DNA of 33,438 nucleotides from JAKQIM01 sp964633225 (GTDB taxonomy: Bacteria; Chloroflexota; Anaerolineae; Anaerolineales; UBA4823): contig CAZWFQ010000040.1 in NCBI GenBank assembly GCA_964633225.1, forward strand, positions 1 to 33,438, in the 5' to 3' direction. Made by a program: the position numbers and the translations under genes. Below are positions 7,642 through 15,652 of this stretch, piece after piece; positions within the stretch are counted from its first letter, which is position 1, and each line of letters opens with the position of its first letter. Below the pieces are notes generated by a model. The model did no database searches and was not told where the DNA came from. It was given only the letters and a program-made list of their open reading frames with translations.

Positions 7642-9201
7642 TTAACCGAACAACATACGCATTGCATCGTTGATCACGCCCAGGATCCAGGCGGGCCAGA
7701 TGCCAATCCACAGCATCAACACCATTAAAGGAGCAATCACGGCGATCTCGCGGAATTTGATCTCAGGAATATGGCCCACCCAATGCTCGTTCAGCGGGCC
7801 ATGCAGCACCTTCTTGATTGCTTTCAAGATATAGGCACCGGTCAACAACAGGCCGATCATGCTCAGGGCCGTCCACAGGGTGAAGACAGGCCAGGAACCT
7901 CGCACTACCAGGAACTCAGAGACAAAGCCGTTCAAGCCGGGCAAGCCCAACGAGGCCATAGAAGTAAAGATCAAGATCCCGCCGTATACCGGAACCAAGG
8001 GGAACAGGCCGCCGAGCTCATTGAGGTTGCGGGTATGGGCCCGCTCGTAGATTACGCCTACCAGGAAGAACATCCCAGCCGCCGAGAGCCCGTGATTGAA
8101 CATTTGCAGCACAGCACCATTCAGAGCAATGGTGGCATCGGGAGTGCCTACGGCCCGCGCCGCGGCTGCAATGCCGAGAACAACAAAGCCCATGTGATTG
8201 ACCGAAGAATAGGCCACCAGGCGCTTGAAGTCATCCTGCCCATAGGCAGCCAGGGCCCCAAAGATGATCGCCATGGTTGCCAGGAAGGCCAGCCAACCGG
8301 CATACTGGTGTGCTTCTTGAGGGTAGAGCGGCAAGACCAGTCGTAAGAAGCCATATGCACCCAGCTTGAGCAGCACACCCGCCAGGATCATCGAGCCAGC
8401 CGTAGGAGCCTCAGTATGGGCATCGGGCAGCCAGGTATGGAAGGGCCAAACCGGCACCTTGATGGCAAAGGCAATCACAAAGGCCCAGAAGGCCACTGCC
8501 TTGACAGTGGCAATGGGAATACTCAACGGCACACCCTGCAAGGCCGTGAGCCCGGGCCAAAGTTTGAACAATTCGGGCAGATCAAAGGTGCCGGATGCCA
8601 CACCGATCATCTGGATCGCCAACAGCAAGCCCAAAGAACCCGCCATGGTGTAGATCATGAATTTGAAAGAAGCATAGGTGCGGGCCGGGATCTTGAGACC
8701 GCCCCACAACTGGCGTTCACCTTTCTCAGAGCCCCACTGATTAATGAGAAAATACATCGGCACCAGGCCAATCTCCCAAAAGACAAAGAACAGGAGCAGA
8801 TCCAGGGCCAGGAAGACGCCCAGCATGCCCGTTTCTAAGAACAGGAACAGGATCATGTACGCCTTGATGCGCTCCTGAACGCTGAAAGAGGCCAGGATGG
8901 CAATGGGGGTCAGCAGGGTGGTCAGCAGCACCATGGTCAGCGAAAGACCATCGACACCTAAATGGAAGGAAGAGCTTAGGGCTTCGTACCAGGCTGCTTT
9001 CTGCTCGAATTGAAACCCTGCCTGCCCTGGCGCGAAAGAAAACCACAAAGCCAATGCAAGCGCCAACGGGATCAAGCTGCCGATGAAGGCGGCCCAACGC
9101 AGCAAGTTCTTCTCGGTACGCGGCAAGAACAGCAAAACCAACGCCACCAATGCAGGCGAGAACAAGATCAAGGAAAGCAAGTTATCGACAACAAAATTCA
9201 T
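7642..9201 (-). CDS. nuoM: NADH-quinone oxidoreductase subunit M, first copy
   Basis: Canonical NuoM, 519 residues, close to the family's usual length. Proton-path residues are present: Glu143 (FFVFWEIGLVPMYFL), Lys248 (FAIKVPVWPFHTWLPDAH), Lys279 (GVLLKLGAYG) and the helix-12 Glu (GFVSEFLVV). KRLVAYSSVNHMGFV is the conserved segment around helix 10. Start ATG at 9201 with AGGAG seven bases upstream. The stop of nuoL is 26 bases upstream and the second nuoM begins 13 bases downstream, so it is embedded in the operon. This copy should be a normal pumping module. Confidence 0.97.
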   Translation of the reverse strand: MNFVVDNLLSLILFSPALVALVLLFLPRTEKNLLRWAAFIGSLIPLALALALWFSFAPGQAGFQFEQKAAWYEALSSSFHLGVDGLSLTMVLLTTLLTPIAILASFSVQERIKAYMILFLFLETGMLGVFLALDLLLFFVFWEIGLVPMYFLINQWGSEKGERQLWGGLKIPARTYASFKFMIYTMAGSLGLLLAIQMIGVASGTFDLPELFKLWPGLTALQGVPLSIPIATVKAVAFWAFVIAFAIKVPVWPFHTWLPDAHTEAPTAGSMILAGVLLKLGAYGFLRLVLPLYPQEAHQYAGWLAFLATMAIIFGALAAYGQDDFKRLVAYSSVNHMGFVVLGIAAAARAVGTPDATIALNGAVLQMFNHGLSAAGMFFLVGVIYERAHTRNLNELGGLFPLVPVYGGILIFTSMASLGLPGLNGFVSEFLVVRGSWPVFTLWTALSMIGLLLTGAYILKAIKKVLHGPLNEHWVGHIPEIKFREIAVIAPLMVLMLWIGIWPAWILGVINDAMRMLFG

Positions 9202-9227
9202 CGTTCACTCCTGGTTCCGTGCGAGGG

Positions 9228-10772
9228 CTACGGTCGCAGCAGGCGGTAGATATAATAGAACAAGGTGCCAAAAGCCAGCACCATGGCGGCAAGCATATAG
9301 CTTTGTACCTTGCCGGGCTGCAAGACGCGCATGGCGCGGCCCAGCTTTTTCGAGCCTTCACCAATCAAGTCGCCAATCCCGTTAACAAACGGTTTATCAA
9401 AGTAATTGCGCAGGATCGGGCCAATCCCAAGCATTAAACGCGCCACCCCATGCAAAAAGCCGTCAATCACACCGCGATCCATCCACCGATTGGTAAAGGT
9501 ATCTGCAAGCCAATAAACAGGCTGGACAAAAACCTTATCGTAGATCTCATCGAAGTAATATTTGTTTGCAAGCACCTTGTGCAGCGGGCCAAGCAGCTTT
9601 TGCAGCGGATCTTGAGCGCCGGCCTTGTAATGCCGGTAGGTGAGCCAACCGAGGCCCAGGCCGCCCAAGGCTACCACCAGCGAGGTGAGCAAAGGCCACC
9701 AACTGAATTCAACCGCCTCGGGATGATCTGCCAGCGTGCCACCCACGAATTCATGGAACCAATTGGGGAACAATCCGCCAAGCACGGGGAAGTGTTCGGG
9801 GATACCCACCCAGCCATAGCCAATGGCGAAGACTGCCAGCACGACCAGCGGCAGGGTCATCGTCCAGGGGGTTTCGTGGGCGTGTTTGGCGGCCTCAGTA
9901 CGCGGCTGGCCCAGGAAGGTCAGGGTGATCTGGCGCATGGTATAAAAGGCGGTCAGCAGGGCTGCCAGCGCCAGGGTTGCAAAAACCGCCCAGTGATGGT
10001 GCCCAAAGGCATCTGCCAGGATCTCATCCTTAGACCAGAAGCCGGCTGTGATCAGCGGAAAACCCGAAAGAGCAAAACCGCCAATCAAGAAGGTCCAGAA
10101 GGTGATGGGCATCTTCTTGCGTAAGCCACCCATGTTGAACATATCCTGTGGGTCCACGCTGTGATCGCCGGTATGCAAGACACCGTGTTCCATGCCGTGA
10201 ATGACCGAGCCAGAGCCCAGGAAGAGCAGGGCCTTAAAGAAAGCGTGCGTGATGAGATGGAAGGCGGCTGCCACGTAAGCGCCAATGCCCAGAGCAGCGA
10301 TCATGTAACCGAGCTGCGAGATGGTGGAATAAGCCAGCACGCGCTTGATATCGTTCTGCGCCACAGCAATGGTGGCAGCGAACAACGCAGTAAAGGCNNN
10401 NNNNNNNNNNNNNNNNNNNNNNNNNNNNNNNNNNNNNNNNNNNNNNNNNNNNNNNNNNNNNNNNNNNNNNNNNNNNNNNNNNNNNNNNNNNNNNNNNACC
10501 GCGGCCGAGAGCGGGTCAATCAGCACGCCAATCTTGAACCAGGTATCGCCGGTTTGCAGCCAATTGAGCTGAGACCCAAAGGGATGCTGACCAAAATGCT
10601 CCACCTGCAGGGCCCGGAAAAAGACCACCATGCTGCCCAGCCAGGAAAGTAAGGCTGCACCGATGGCAATGCTGTGGCTCAGTGCCCGGTGCCGGTTGGT
10701 AAACAGCACAATCACAAAGAAAGCCAGGAGCGGCGGGAGCGGGATCAACCAGATGAGCGTATTGATCGTCAT
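9228..10772 (-). CDS. nuoL: NADH-quinone oxidoreductase subunit L with extended lateral helix (internal gap)
   Basis: Distal antiporter-like subunit of complex I that carries the long amphipathic lateral helix. Visible parts are the N-terminal helices up to IDPLSAA, then after the gap QNDIKRVLAYSTISQLGYM, HAFFKALLFLGSGSVIH, DMFNMGGLRKKMP and GFALSGFPLITAGFWSKDEIL. The gap (10398-10497) replaces about 200 residues that hold the helix-5 Glu and helix-7 Lys, so 514 residues is not the true length. The C-terminus is unusual. Between the DGFLHG motif and the closing LQPGKVQSY there are about 27 more residues than in ordinary NuoL (the YFDKPFVNGIGDLIGEG stretch, about 9310-9410). Start ATG at 10772, directly after nuoK. 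Confidence 0.95.
   Translation of the reverse strand: MTINTLIWLIPLPPLLAFFVIVLFTNRHRALSHSIAIGAALLSWLGSMVVFFRALQVEHFGQHPFGSQLNWLQTGDTWFKIGVLIDPLSAAXXXXXXXXXXXXXXXXXXXXXXXXXXXXXXXXXXAFTALFAATIAVAQNDIKRVLAYSTISQLGYMIAALGIGAYVAAAFHLITHAFFKALLFLGSGSVIHGMEHGVLHTGDHSVDPQDMFNMGGLRKKMPITFWTFLIGGFALSGFPLITAGFWSKDEILADAFGHHHWAVFATLALAALLTAFYTMRQITLTFLGQPRTEAAKHAHETPWTMTLPLVVLAVFAIGYGWVGIPEHFPVLGGLFPNWFHEFVGGTLADHPEAVEFSWWPLLTSLVVALGGLGLGWLTYRHYKAGAQDPLQKLLGPLHKVLANKYYFDEIYDKVFVQPVYWLADTFTNRWMDRGVIDGFLHGVARLMLGIGPILRNYFDKPFVNGIGDLIGEGSKKLGRAMRVLQPGKVQSYMLAAMVLAFGTLFYYIYRLLRP
10398..10497. other. 100-N scaffold gap inside nuoL
   Basis: Exactly 100 N. Alignment from memory with NuoL places helix-4 sequence (DPLSAA) on one side and helix-9/10 sequence (AFTALFAATIAVAQNDIKR) on the other. 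About 600 bases should therefore be missing, not 100. Confidence 0.95.
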
Positions 10773-10774
10773 GT

Positions 10775-11083
10775 TTAACCCTTTAGCAAATTGATGTCGT
10801 CGGCGACGACCGAATTACGGCGGCGGTAGATCGAGATGATCAACGCCAACCCAACCGCCACCTCAGCAGCCGCGACGGCAAAGACGATGATGGCAAAAGC
10901 CTGCCCAGCAATCCCTTCAACAGCGCGATAGCGCCAGAAGGCAACCAGGTTGATGTTGACCGCATTCAGCATCAACTCAATACCCATCAAGATGGCGATG
11001 GCGTTACGGCGTCCCAAAACGCCAAACAAGCCAATGCAAAACAAAGCCGCGGCGAGGATCAAATACCAAGCTAATGGGATCAT
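10775..11083 (-). CDS. nuoK: NADH-quinone oxidoreductase subunit K
   Basis: Small three-helix membrane subunit of complex I, 102 residues, the usual length. The two buried glutamates of the proton path are Glu36 (MGIELMLNAVNIN) and Glu74 (AAAEVAVGLAL). ATG start at 11083; its first four bases overlap the end of nuoJ, so translation is probably coupled. Its stop is two bases before the nuoL start. Confidence 0.97.
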   Translation of the reverse strand: MIPLAWYLILAAALFCIGLFGVLGRRNAIAILMGIELMLNAVNINLVAFWRYRAVEGIAGQAFAIIVFAVAAAEVAVGLALIISIYRRRNSVVADDINLLKG

Positions 11084-11592
11084 GGCTTCTTCTCCAAAGA
11101 CACGGTAATGGCGCCGATCATGGCAGCCACCAAAAGCACCGAGGCCAGCTCAAAAGGCAGGACATAGGCATCTGGCGAGACCAGGGCCGTGCCCAATTGA
11201 ACCAGCGGGTCAGCACCAGGAGACATCTCGGGAGCCTGGCTGGAAAAACCAGACCACTGGCTCAATACGACTACCAGGCCGCCAAAAGACAAAACCGCCA
11301 CCAGTCCTGCCAGCCAGGAGCCGGCGTTCAACTGGGGGCCGCGATCTTGCATCACCCGCCGGGTGAGCATGGCCGCGAAGATGAACAGGATCGCAATTGC
11401 GCCGATGTAGACGACCACCTGCACCACTGCAAAGAAGCCTGCATTGAGCAGCACGTAAAAGACCGCCACCCCAAAGAGAGTCACGATCAGCCACAAGGCA
11501 GCATGGATCAAGTTGCGGGCCAGTACGACCATGAGGGCCGCCCCCAGGGTGACCGCTGCCACTGCGATGAAGATCAATTGCACAGGAGTCAT
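11080..11592 (-). CDS. nuoJ: NADH-quinone oxidoreductase subunit J
   Basis: Membrane subunit of complex I that helps connect the quinone site to the pumping modules, 170 residues with five predicted membrane helices. The segment VVYIGAIAILFIFAAMLTRR is the conserved third helix, where the pi-bulge seen in structures lies, and PFELASVLLVAAMIGAI is the last helix. The periplasmic loop (GFSSQAPEMSPGADPLVQ) is variable. Start ATG at 11592, 14 bases after nuoH ends; it overlaps nuoK by four bases. nuoI, which often sits between H and J, is missing at this junction. Confidence 0.96.
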   Translation of the reverse strand: MTPVQLIFIAVAAVTLGAALMVVLARNLIHAALWLIVTLFGVAVFYVLLNAGFFAVVQVVVYIGAIAILFIFAAMLTRRVMQDRGPQLNAGSWLAGLVAVLSFGGLVVVLSQWSGFSSQAPEMSPGADPLVQLGTALVSPDAYVLPFELASVLLVAAMIGAITVSLEKKP

Positions 11593-11606
11593 AAGCTTGC
11601 TCCAAC

Positions 11607-12839
11607 CTAAGAAATCTCAGACACAGGAGGTTCTGGCGCAACCGCCACCGGACGCGGCTCAGCGACCGTGCGGCGCGCTTTGTTCTTAGAAGGCTGAAAG
11701 AGGGTTAGCGCGCCCCACAAGATCACAATATTCAACACAAAATGCAGCCCAGCATGCACCCAGGGGATGGCGCCAGGGACCAGATTCAACCCGGGGTGAA
11801 TATCCAGCCAAAGCTTTTCTACAATGGCAGTGGTCAAAAGCAGCACCAGGGCCAACGGCGTAAGGAATTTCCAGCTAAAGTTCAACAGTTGGTCGATGCG
11901 CAAGCGAGGCAGCGAGATGCGCATCCAGATCACGACGAAATAGACTGCAAATGTTTTGATAAAAAAGAAGATCGTTCCCAGGATTGGGTATCGCTCAGCA
12001 CCCAGGCCCTGCCAGCCGCCCAGGAACAGAGTGGCTGTCAGAGCAGAAATGGTGAAGGCGTGTAAGAATTCGCCCACGTAGAACATGCCAAACTTTAAGC
12101 CCGAATATTCTGTCTGGAAGCCAGCCACCAACTCTGATTCGGCTTCTAGCAAGTCAAAGGGGGCGCGGCCGGTCTCTGCCATGGAGGTGATGAAGAAGAT
12201 CAGGGCTGCGATTGGTGTGTAAAAAACGAACCACACCTGCTGAGCTTCTACCAGGCCATTCATCTTCATCGTTTGCGCCAGCAATACCGGGATGAGAAGG
12301 GCCAATACCATTGGCACTTCATATGAAACCATCTGCGCCACAGCACGGAAGGCGCCCAGCATGGAATATTTGTTGTTGGATGACCAGCCCGCCATGATAA
12401 TGCTCAAGGCGCCCAACGCCCCCACAGCCACCAGGTACAAGACCCCCACGTTCACATCGGTGCCAATGATGGCGGGGGCAAAGGGGATCACTGCCCAGGT
12501 CAACAAGACCGCCGAAACCGATAAAACAGGGGCCAGGTTATAAACGACTTTATCTGCTCCGTGTGGTGTGATATATTCTTTGGTGAAGATCTTGATCATA
12601 TCAGGGAAGGTTTGCAAGATGCCCCACGGCCCCACGCGGTTTGGCCCCAGGCGGTCTTGAATGCGGGCATACAGCTTACGCTCCAACCAGATGGTAAAAA
12701 TCACCAGTCCCAAGCCAAAAGCCCCCACCACCGCAGCACCAATCAACGTCAGGATCGTAGTAACTGCGCCAGGGGCCAACCCCCAGCCCAGCAACAACGT
12801 TTCCAGCCACCTGGCAATAATCGTGATCGGGTGATCCAT
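11607..12839 (-). CDS. nuoH: NADH-quinone oxidoreductase subunit H
   Basis: Membrane subunit forming the quinone chamber at the junction with the peripheral arm, 410 residues with about eight membrane helices. Diagnostic segments are ERKLYARIQDRLGPNRVGP, the charged loop GRAPFDLLEAESELVAGFQT and the late RLRIDQLLNFSWK. The C-terminal tail (KNKARRTVAEPRPVAVAPEP) is a hydrophilic proline-rich extension. I chose the ATG at 12839 because GAGGAG lies eight bases before it; an upstream TTG at 12863 has no such signal. A hairpin with a U-rich tail separates it from nuoA. Confidence 0.96.
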   Translation of the reverse strand: MDHPITIIARWLETLLLGWGLAPGAVTTILTLIGAAVVGAFGLGLVIFTIWLERKLYARIQDRLGPNRVGPWGILQTFPDMIKIFTKEYITPHGADKVVYNLAPVLSVSAVLLTWAVIPFAPAIIGTDVNVGVLYLVAVGALGALSIIMAGWSSNNKYSMLGAFRAVAQMVSYEVPMVLALLIPVLLAQTMKMNGLVEAQQVWFVFYTPIAALIFFITSMAETGRAPFDLLEAESELVAGFQTEYSGLKFGMFYVGEFLHAFTISALTATLFLGGWQGLGAERYPILGTIFFFIKTFAVYFVVIWMRISLPRLRIDQLLNFSWKFLTPLALVLLLTTAIVEKLWLDIHPGLNLVPGAIPWVHAGLHFVLNIVILWGALTLFQPSKNKARRTVAEPRPVAVAPEPPVSEIS

Positions 12840-12885
12840 CGTTCTCTCCTCACAAAAAAACAAGTTCGCTTGCCAAACAACAAAG

Positions 12886-12917
12886 AAAAGGCTGATGGAA
12901 ACTTCCGCCAGCCTTTT
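12886..12917 (-). terminator. Terminator-like hairpin between nuoA and nuoH
   Basis: Arms aaaaggctg (12886-12894) and cagcctttt (12909-12917) form a 9-bp stem, extended inside by GGAA/TTCC. On the minus strand it is followed by CTTTGTTGTTT. This fits an intrinsic terminator or a leaky attenuator after nuoA, 18 bases past its stop and 47 bases before the nuoH start. It could also protect the 3' end of a processed nuoA message. Confidence 0.6.
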
Positions 12918-12934
12918 ATCGTCTTATATAAAGA

Positions 12935-13291
12935 TCATGCCCACTCGAGCACACCTTTGCGCCAGGCGGCCAATAATTCAAAGAACAAAATGGCGATGAA
13001 TAAGACGCCAGAAAGCACCCCAAACAGAGAAAGCTGGCCAAAAGCCACCGCCCAGGGGAATAAGAAAACCAACTCTACATCAAACACAAGGAACGTTAAT
13101 GCAAAGACATAATATTGAACACGAAACTGCACCCAGGTCTCGCCAACGGTCTCAAGACCACACTCATAAACTTCTCGTTTTTCAGGCGTCGAGCGTTTCG
13201 GCGCTAATAACCCCGCCAAAATAATGGGTGCGCCAGGAAAAGCAGCAACAATCAGCAAGAACAGGCCGACGAACAACCAATCGTTCAGCAT
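12935..13291 (-). CDS. nuoA: NADH-quinone oxidoreductase subunit A
   Basis: Three-helix membrane subunit of complex I next to the quinone site, 118 residues, the usual length. The cytoplasmic-loop cysteine is Cys44 (YECGLETVGE), and the conserved acidic pair is Asp71 and Glu73 (LVFDVELVFLFPWA). The ATG at 13291 is chosen because AAGGAGAT stands three bases before it; the frame is open upstream but lacks another good signal. It is the first gene after the promoter at 13387-13415. NuoB, C and D, which usually follow nuoA, are absent, and nuoH comes next after a hairpin. Confidence 0.96.
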   Translation of the reverse strand: MLNDWLFVGLFLLIVAAFPGAPIILAGLLAPKRSTPEKREVYECGLETVGETWVQFRVQYYVFALTFLVFDVELVFLFPWAVAFGQLSLFGVLSGVLFIAILFFELLAAWRKGVLEWA

Positions 13292-13386
13292 GGCATCTCC
13301 TTCGCACAAACCAGCCAGGTTGGCTATCAGTAATAAAAGTGCGCGGCACAATTGCTAATCGGGCATTTCCGCCGCTTAACGGTTAG

Positions 13387-13415
13387 ATTTTACCACAAGA
13401 GCAAACCCCATTCAA
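13387..13415 (-). promoter_or_regulatory. Sigma-70-type promoter of nuoA and the nuo-atp operon
   Basis: On the minus strand, TTGAAT (13410-13415), a 17-base spacer and TAAAAT (13387-13392). It gives a leader of about 90 bases before nuoA. It is the best promoter match in the divergent region 13292-13502 and has the same spacing and -10 box as the tRNA-Ala promoter at 33326-33354. Confidence 0.7.
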
Positions 13416-13474
13416 CTTTCTGCATATGACAAAATCATCACGGATTTAGCATACCAGCCCGGCGAATGGGGAAG

Positions 13475-13480
13475 TATAAT
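13475..13480 (+). promoter_or_regulatory. Possible -10 box of the + strand operon
   Basis: A perfect TATAAT 22 bases before the creatininase-family start. No convincing -35 hexamer lies at the right distance, so this is a weak call. GGAAAAG about ten bases before the ATG may be the ribosome binding site. Confidence 0.4.
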
Positions 13481-13502
13481 CAGGCGAAAGGAAAAGAGTG
13501 CG

Positions 13503-14219
13503 ATGCGATTTGAAGAACTAAACTGGATGGACGTACAAAACTATCTCGGCACTGAAGACCGCCTGATGCTGGTCTTAGGCGCCTGCGAGCAGCACGGTTA
13601 CCTGAGCTTACTGACGGATGTCCAGATTCCAATGGCACTGGCAGACGCGGCCAGCCAGCGCAGCGGGGTGCTGGTGGCGCCGCCAGTCAATTTTGGCATT
13701 TCGCCCTATTTTCTCAAATATCCGGGTAGTTTCAGCTTACGCCTGACCACCCTGGCTGACATAGTGGAAGATATATTCAGATCTGCCCACGGGCAGGGCT
13801 TCAGGCGTTTTTTGATCTTGAATGGGCACGGGGGGAATGACCCAATCCGCGCCCGCCTGTATGAGCTTGCGAACCAACTGCCAGGCATCCAAATCGCCTG
13901 GTATGCCTGGTGGCAGGCACACCGCGTGACTGCGGTAGCCCAATCGCATGGGTTAAAATCTTACCATGCCGGTTGGATCGAGGCATTCCCTTTTACCCGC
14001 GTGGCTGAACTGCCGGATGGAGAGAAAGCGCCACCGTATATTCCAGGGTTAGTGGATGCAGGACAGGCACGTGACCTCTATCAAGATGGAGTATTTGGCG
14101 GGCCATACCAGGTAGATCCGGCAATTATGAGCGAGGTTTTTGAGACTGCGTTAGAGGATGTGATGCAGTTACTCCAATTTGAAACGCGGCCCCCCGAGCC
14201 GCCCCAATCGAAAGGATGA
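13503..14219 (+). CDS. Creatininase-family amidohydrolase
   Basis: Predicted metal-dependent amidohydrolase of the creatininase/MftE family, 238 residues, typical length. The metal-site signature near the N-terminus is present as CEQHG (Glu29, His31) with Asp39 in LTDVQ, and NGHGGN lies at 107-112. The third family motif, usually HAGExETS, reads HAGWIEAF (155-162): the first Glu is replaced by Trp158, while Glu160 remains. The substrate cannot be deduced; family members act on creatinine, formamidopyrimidines and peptides. It is first in the + strand run, and its stop overlaps or closely abuts ridA. Confidence 0.85.
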   Translation: MRFEELNWMDVQNYLGTEDRLMLVLGACEQHGYLSLLTDVQIPMALADAASQRSGVLVAPPVNFGISPYFLKYPGSFSLRLTTLADIVEDIFRSAHGQGFRRFLILNGHGGNDPIRARLYELANQLPGIQIAWYAWWQAHRVTAVAQSHGLKSYHAGWIEAFPFTRVAELPDGEKAPPYIPGLVDAGQARDLYQDGVFGGPYQVDPAIMSEVFETALEDVMQLLQFETRPPEPPQSKG

Positions 14220-14227
14220 GACCAGCT

Positions 14228-14635
14228 ATGCAGCAACCCGAAAAAGAAGTCATTGCAACCGAGAAAGCCCCCAAAGCGCTCGGCCCTTATTCAGCAGGCA
14301 TCCGCACCAGCCACTTGATTTTTACCGCTGGTCAGCTAGGGATCGATCCTGCGACTGGTAACCTGGTTGAGGGTGGTATTGAGGCAGAAACGCGCCAGGC
14401 GTTGACCAATATGCGCAATATCCTTGAAGCAGCCGGTGCCACGCTTAGCCAGGTCGTTAAAACGACCGTTTTCCTGCGCGATATGGCTGACTTCAGCCGT
14501 ATGAACGGCGTGTATGCAGAATTTTTCACCGAGAAACCCCCGGCGCGCTCTGCCATCCAGGTTGCAGCGCTGCCCAAAGCCGCCGCAGTAGAAATCGAGG
14601 CGATTGCGGTATCCTCAGCCGCAAATAAAGACTGA
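14228..14635 (+). CDS. ridA: RidA-family enamine/imine deaminase
   Basis: Homotrimeric RidA/YjgF protein, which hydrolyses reactive enamines and imines released by PLP enzymes. The 135 residues include the typical N-terminus VIATEKAPKALGPYSAGI, the substrate-carboxylate arginine Arg107 (PPARSAIQVAALP) and the Glu pair at 122-124 (VEIEAIAV). The ATG at 14228 matches the normal family N-terminus and has AAGGA upstream; an ATG at 14216 that overlaps the previous stop (ATGA) is an alternative and would add four residues. The PLP-dependent enzyme at the end of this operon is a plausible source of substrates, which is inference. Confidence 0.93.
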   Translation: MQQPEKEVIATEKAPKALGPYSAGIRTSHLIFTAGQLGIDPATGNLVEGGIEAETRQALTNMRNILEAAGATLSQVVKTTVFLRDMADFSRMNGVYAEFFTEKPPARSAIQVAALPKAAAVEIEAIAVSSAANKD

Positions 14636-14636
14636 G

Positions 14637-15647
14637 ATGCCGGCTGTCTCAATTATCATCCCATGTTACAATGAAGAAGCTACCATCACGCTGCTACTGG
14701 AAGCGATCCGAGAACAAACCTATCCAGTAGAAGAGATGGAAGTGATCATTGCAGATGGGCATTCGACCGATCGTACACGCAGTGCGATTGAGAGTTATAC
14801 AGAGAAACACCCCGAGCTGGCCGTGCGAGTGGTTGAAAACCCTCGCCGCTTTATCCCGGCTGCACTAAACCGGGCATTGGAGGCCGCTCGAGGTGAATTC
14901 ATCGTCCGGCTAGATGGTCACTCCATGCCAGCCAAAGACTACGTTGAGCGGTGCGTGCGTGCCTTGCAAGAAGGCCGCGGCGATAACGTAGGCGGGGTGT
15001 GGCAGATCCGGGCTGGCGGGGGCGGTTGGATGGCGCAAGCGATTGCTGCAGCCGCCAGCCACCCCTTGGGCGTGGGTGATGCCAGCTACCGGCTGGGCGG
15101 CCAGGCACAGGCCGTGGATACGGTTCCTTTTGGCGCTTTTCGCCGCGAGCTGGTTACACGGATTGGTATGTTTGACGAAACACTGCTGACGAATGAAGAT
15201 TACGAGTTCAATGTCAGGGTGCGCCAATCTGGCGGACAAATTTGGATGGACCCCCAGATCCAATCGGTTTATTTTGCTCGCTCAACCTTGCAGGCACTGG
15301 CGCGCCAATACCTGCGGTACGGTTACTGGAAGGCCCAAATGCTGAAGCGGTACCCTGAAACGATTCGCTGGAGACAGTTCCTCCCGCCTGCATTTGTTGC
15401 CAGCCTGATCGTTTTGCTGGCGTTTGCCCCCTGGATAAGCGTGGCTCGCTGGTTACTGCTGATCGAATTGGGTACGTATACCCTTATCTTGCTTGCCGCC
15501 GGGCTACATGCGGCGATACGAAACCATCAACCCGGTTTGATCATCGGACTGCCCCTTTCCATTGCCACCATGCACATCACCTGGGGTGCAGCCTTGTTAT
15601 GGGGCTTGTTATTCCCGGCGCAACCTGCATACAAAAGGAAACCTTGA
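14637..15647 (+). CDS. Family 2 glycosyltransferase, ExoA-like, membrane-anchored
   Basis: Inverting GT-A glycosyltransferase of the kind that extends exopolysaccharide repeat units on a lipid carrier at the inner face of the membrane. The N-terminus VSIIIPCYNEE starts the nucleotide-binding fold. ADGHSTDRT and VRLDGHSMP (the metal-binding DxD-like site) follow, then TNEDYEFNVRVRQSGG, the usual acceptor/base region. The last 90 residues contain two or three membrane helices (AFVASLIVLLAFAPWI, GLIIGLPLSIATMHITWG). I chose the ATG at 14637, one base after the ridA stop, because the fold begins immediately; an ATG at 14604 would overlap ridA. The 336-residue layout resembles succinoglycan ExoA; the exact sugar is unknown. 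Confidence 0.88.
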   Translation: MPAVSIIIPCYNEEATITLLLEAIREQTYPVEEMEVIIADGHSTDRTRSAIESYTEKHPELAVRVVENPRRFIPAALNRALEAARGEFIVRLDGHSMPAKDYVERCVRALQEGRGDNVGGVWQIRAGGGGWMAQAIAAAASHPLGVGDASYRLGGQAQAVDTVPFGAFRRELVTRIGMFDETLLTNEDYEFNVRVRQSGGQIWMDPQIQSVYFARSTLQALARQYLRYGYWKAQMLKRYPETIRWRQFLPPAFVASLIVLLAFAPWISVARWLLLIELGTYTLILLAAGLHAAIRNHQPGLIIGLPLSIATMHITWGAALLWGLLFPAQPAYKRKP

Positions 15648-15652
15648 TCCAT

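Noticed and set aside
9450..10124. Open frame of 224 codons on the + strand opposite nuoL
   Set aside because: Composition is low in hydrophobics and rich in Gln, His and Gly, typical of the reverse of a membrane-protein gene; no start signal or family match.
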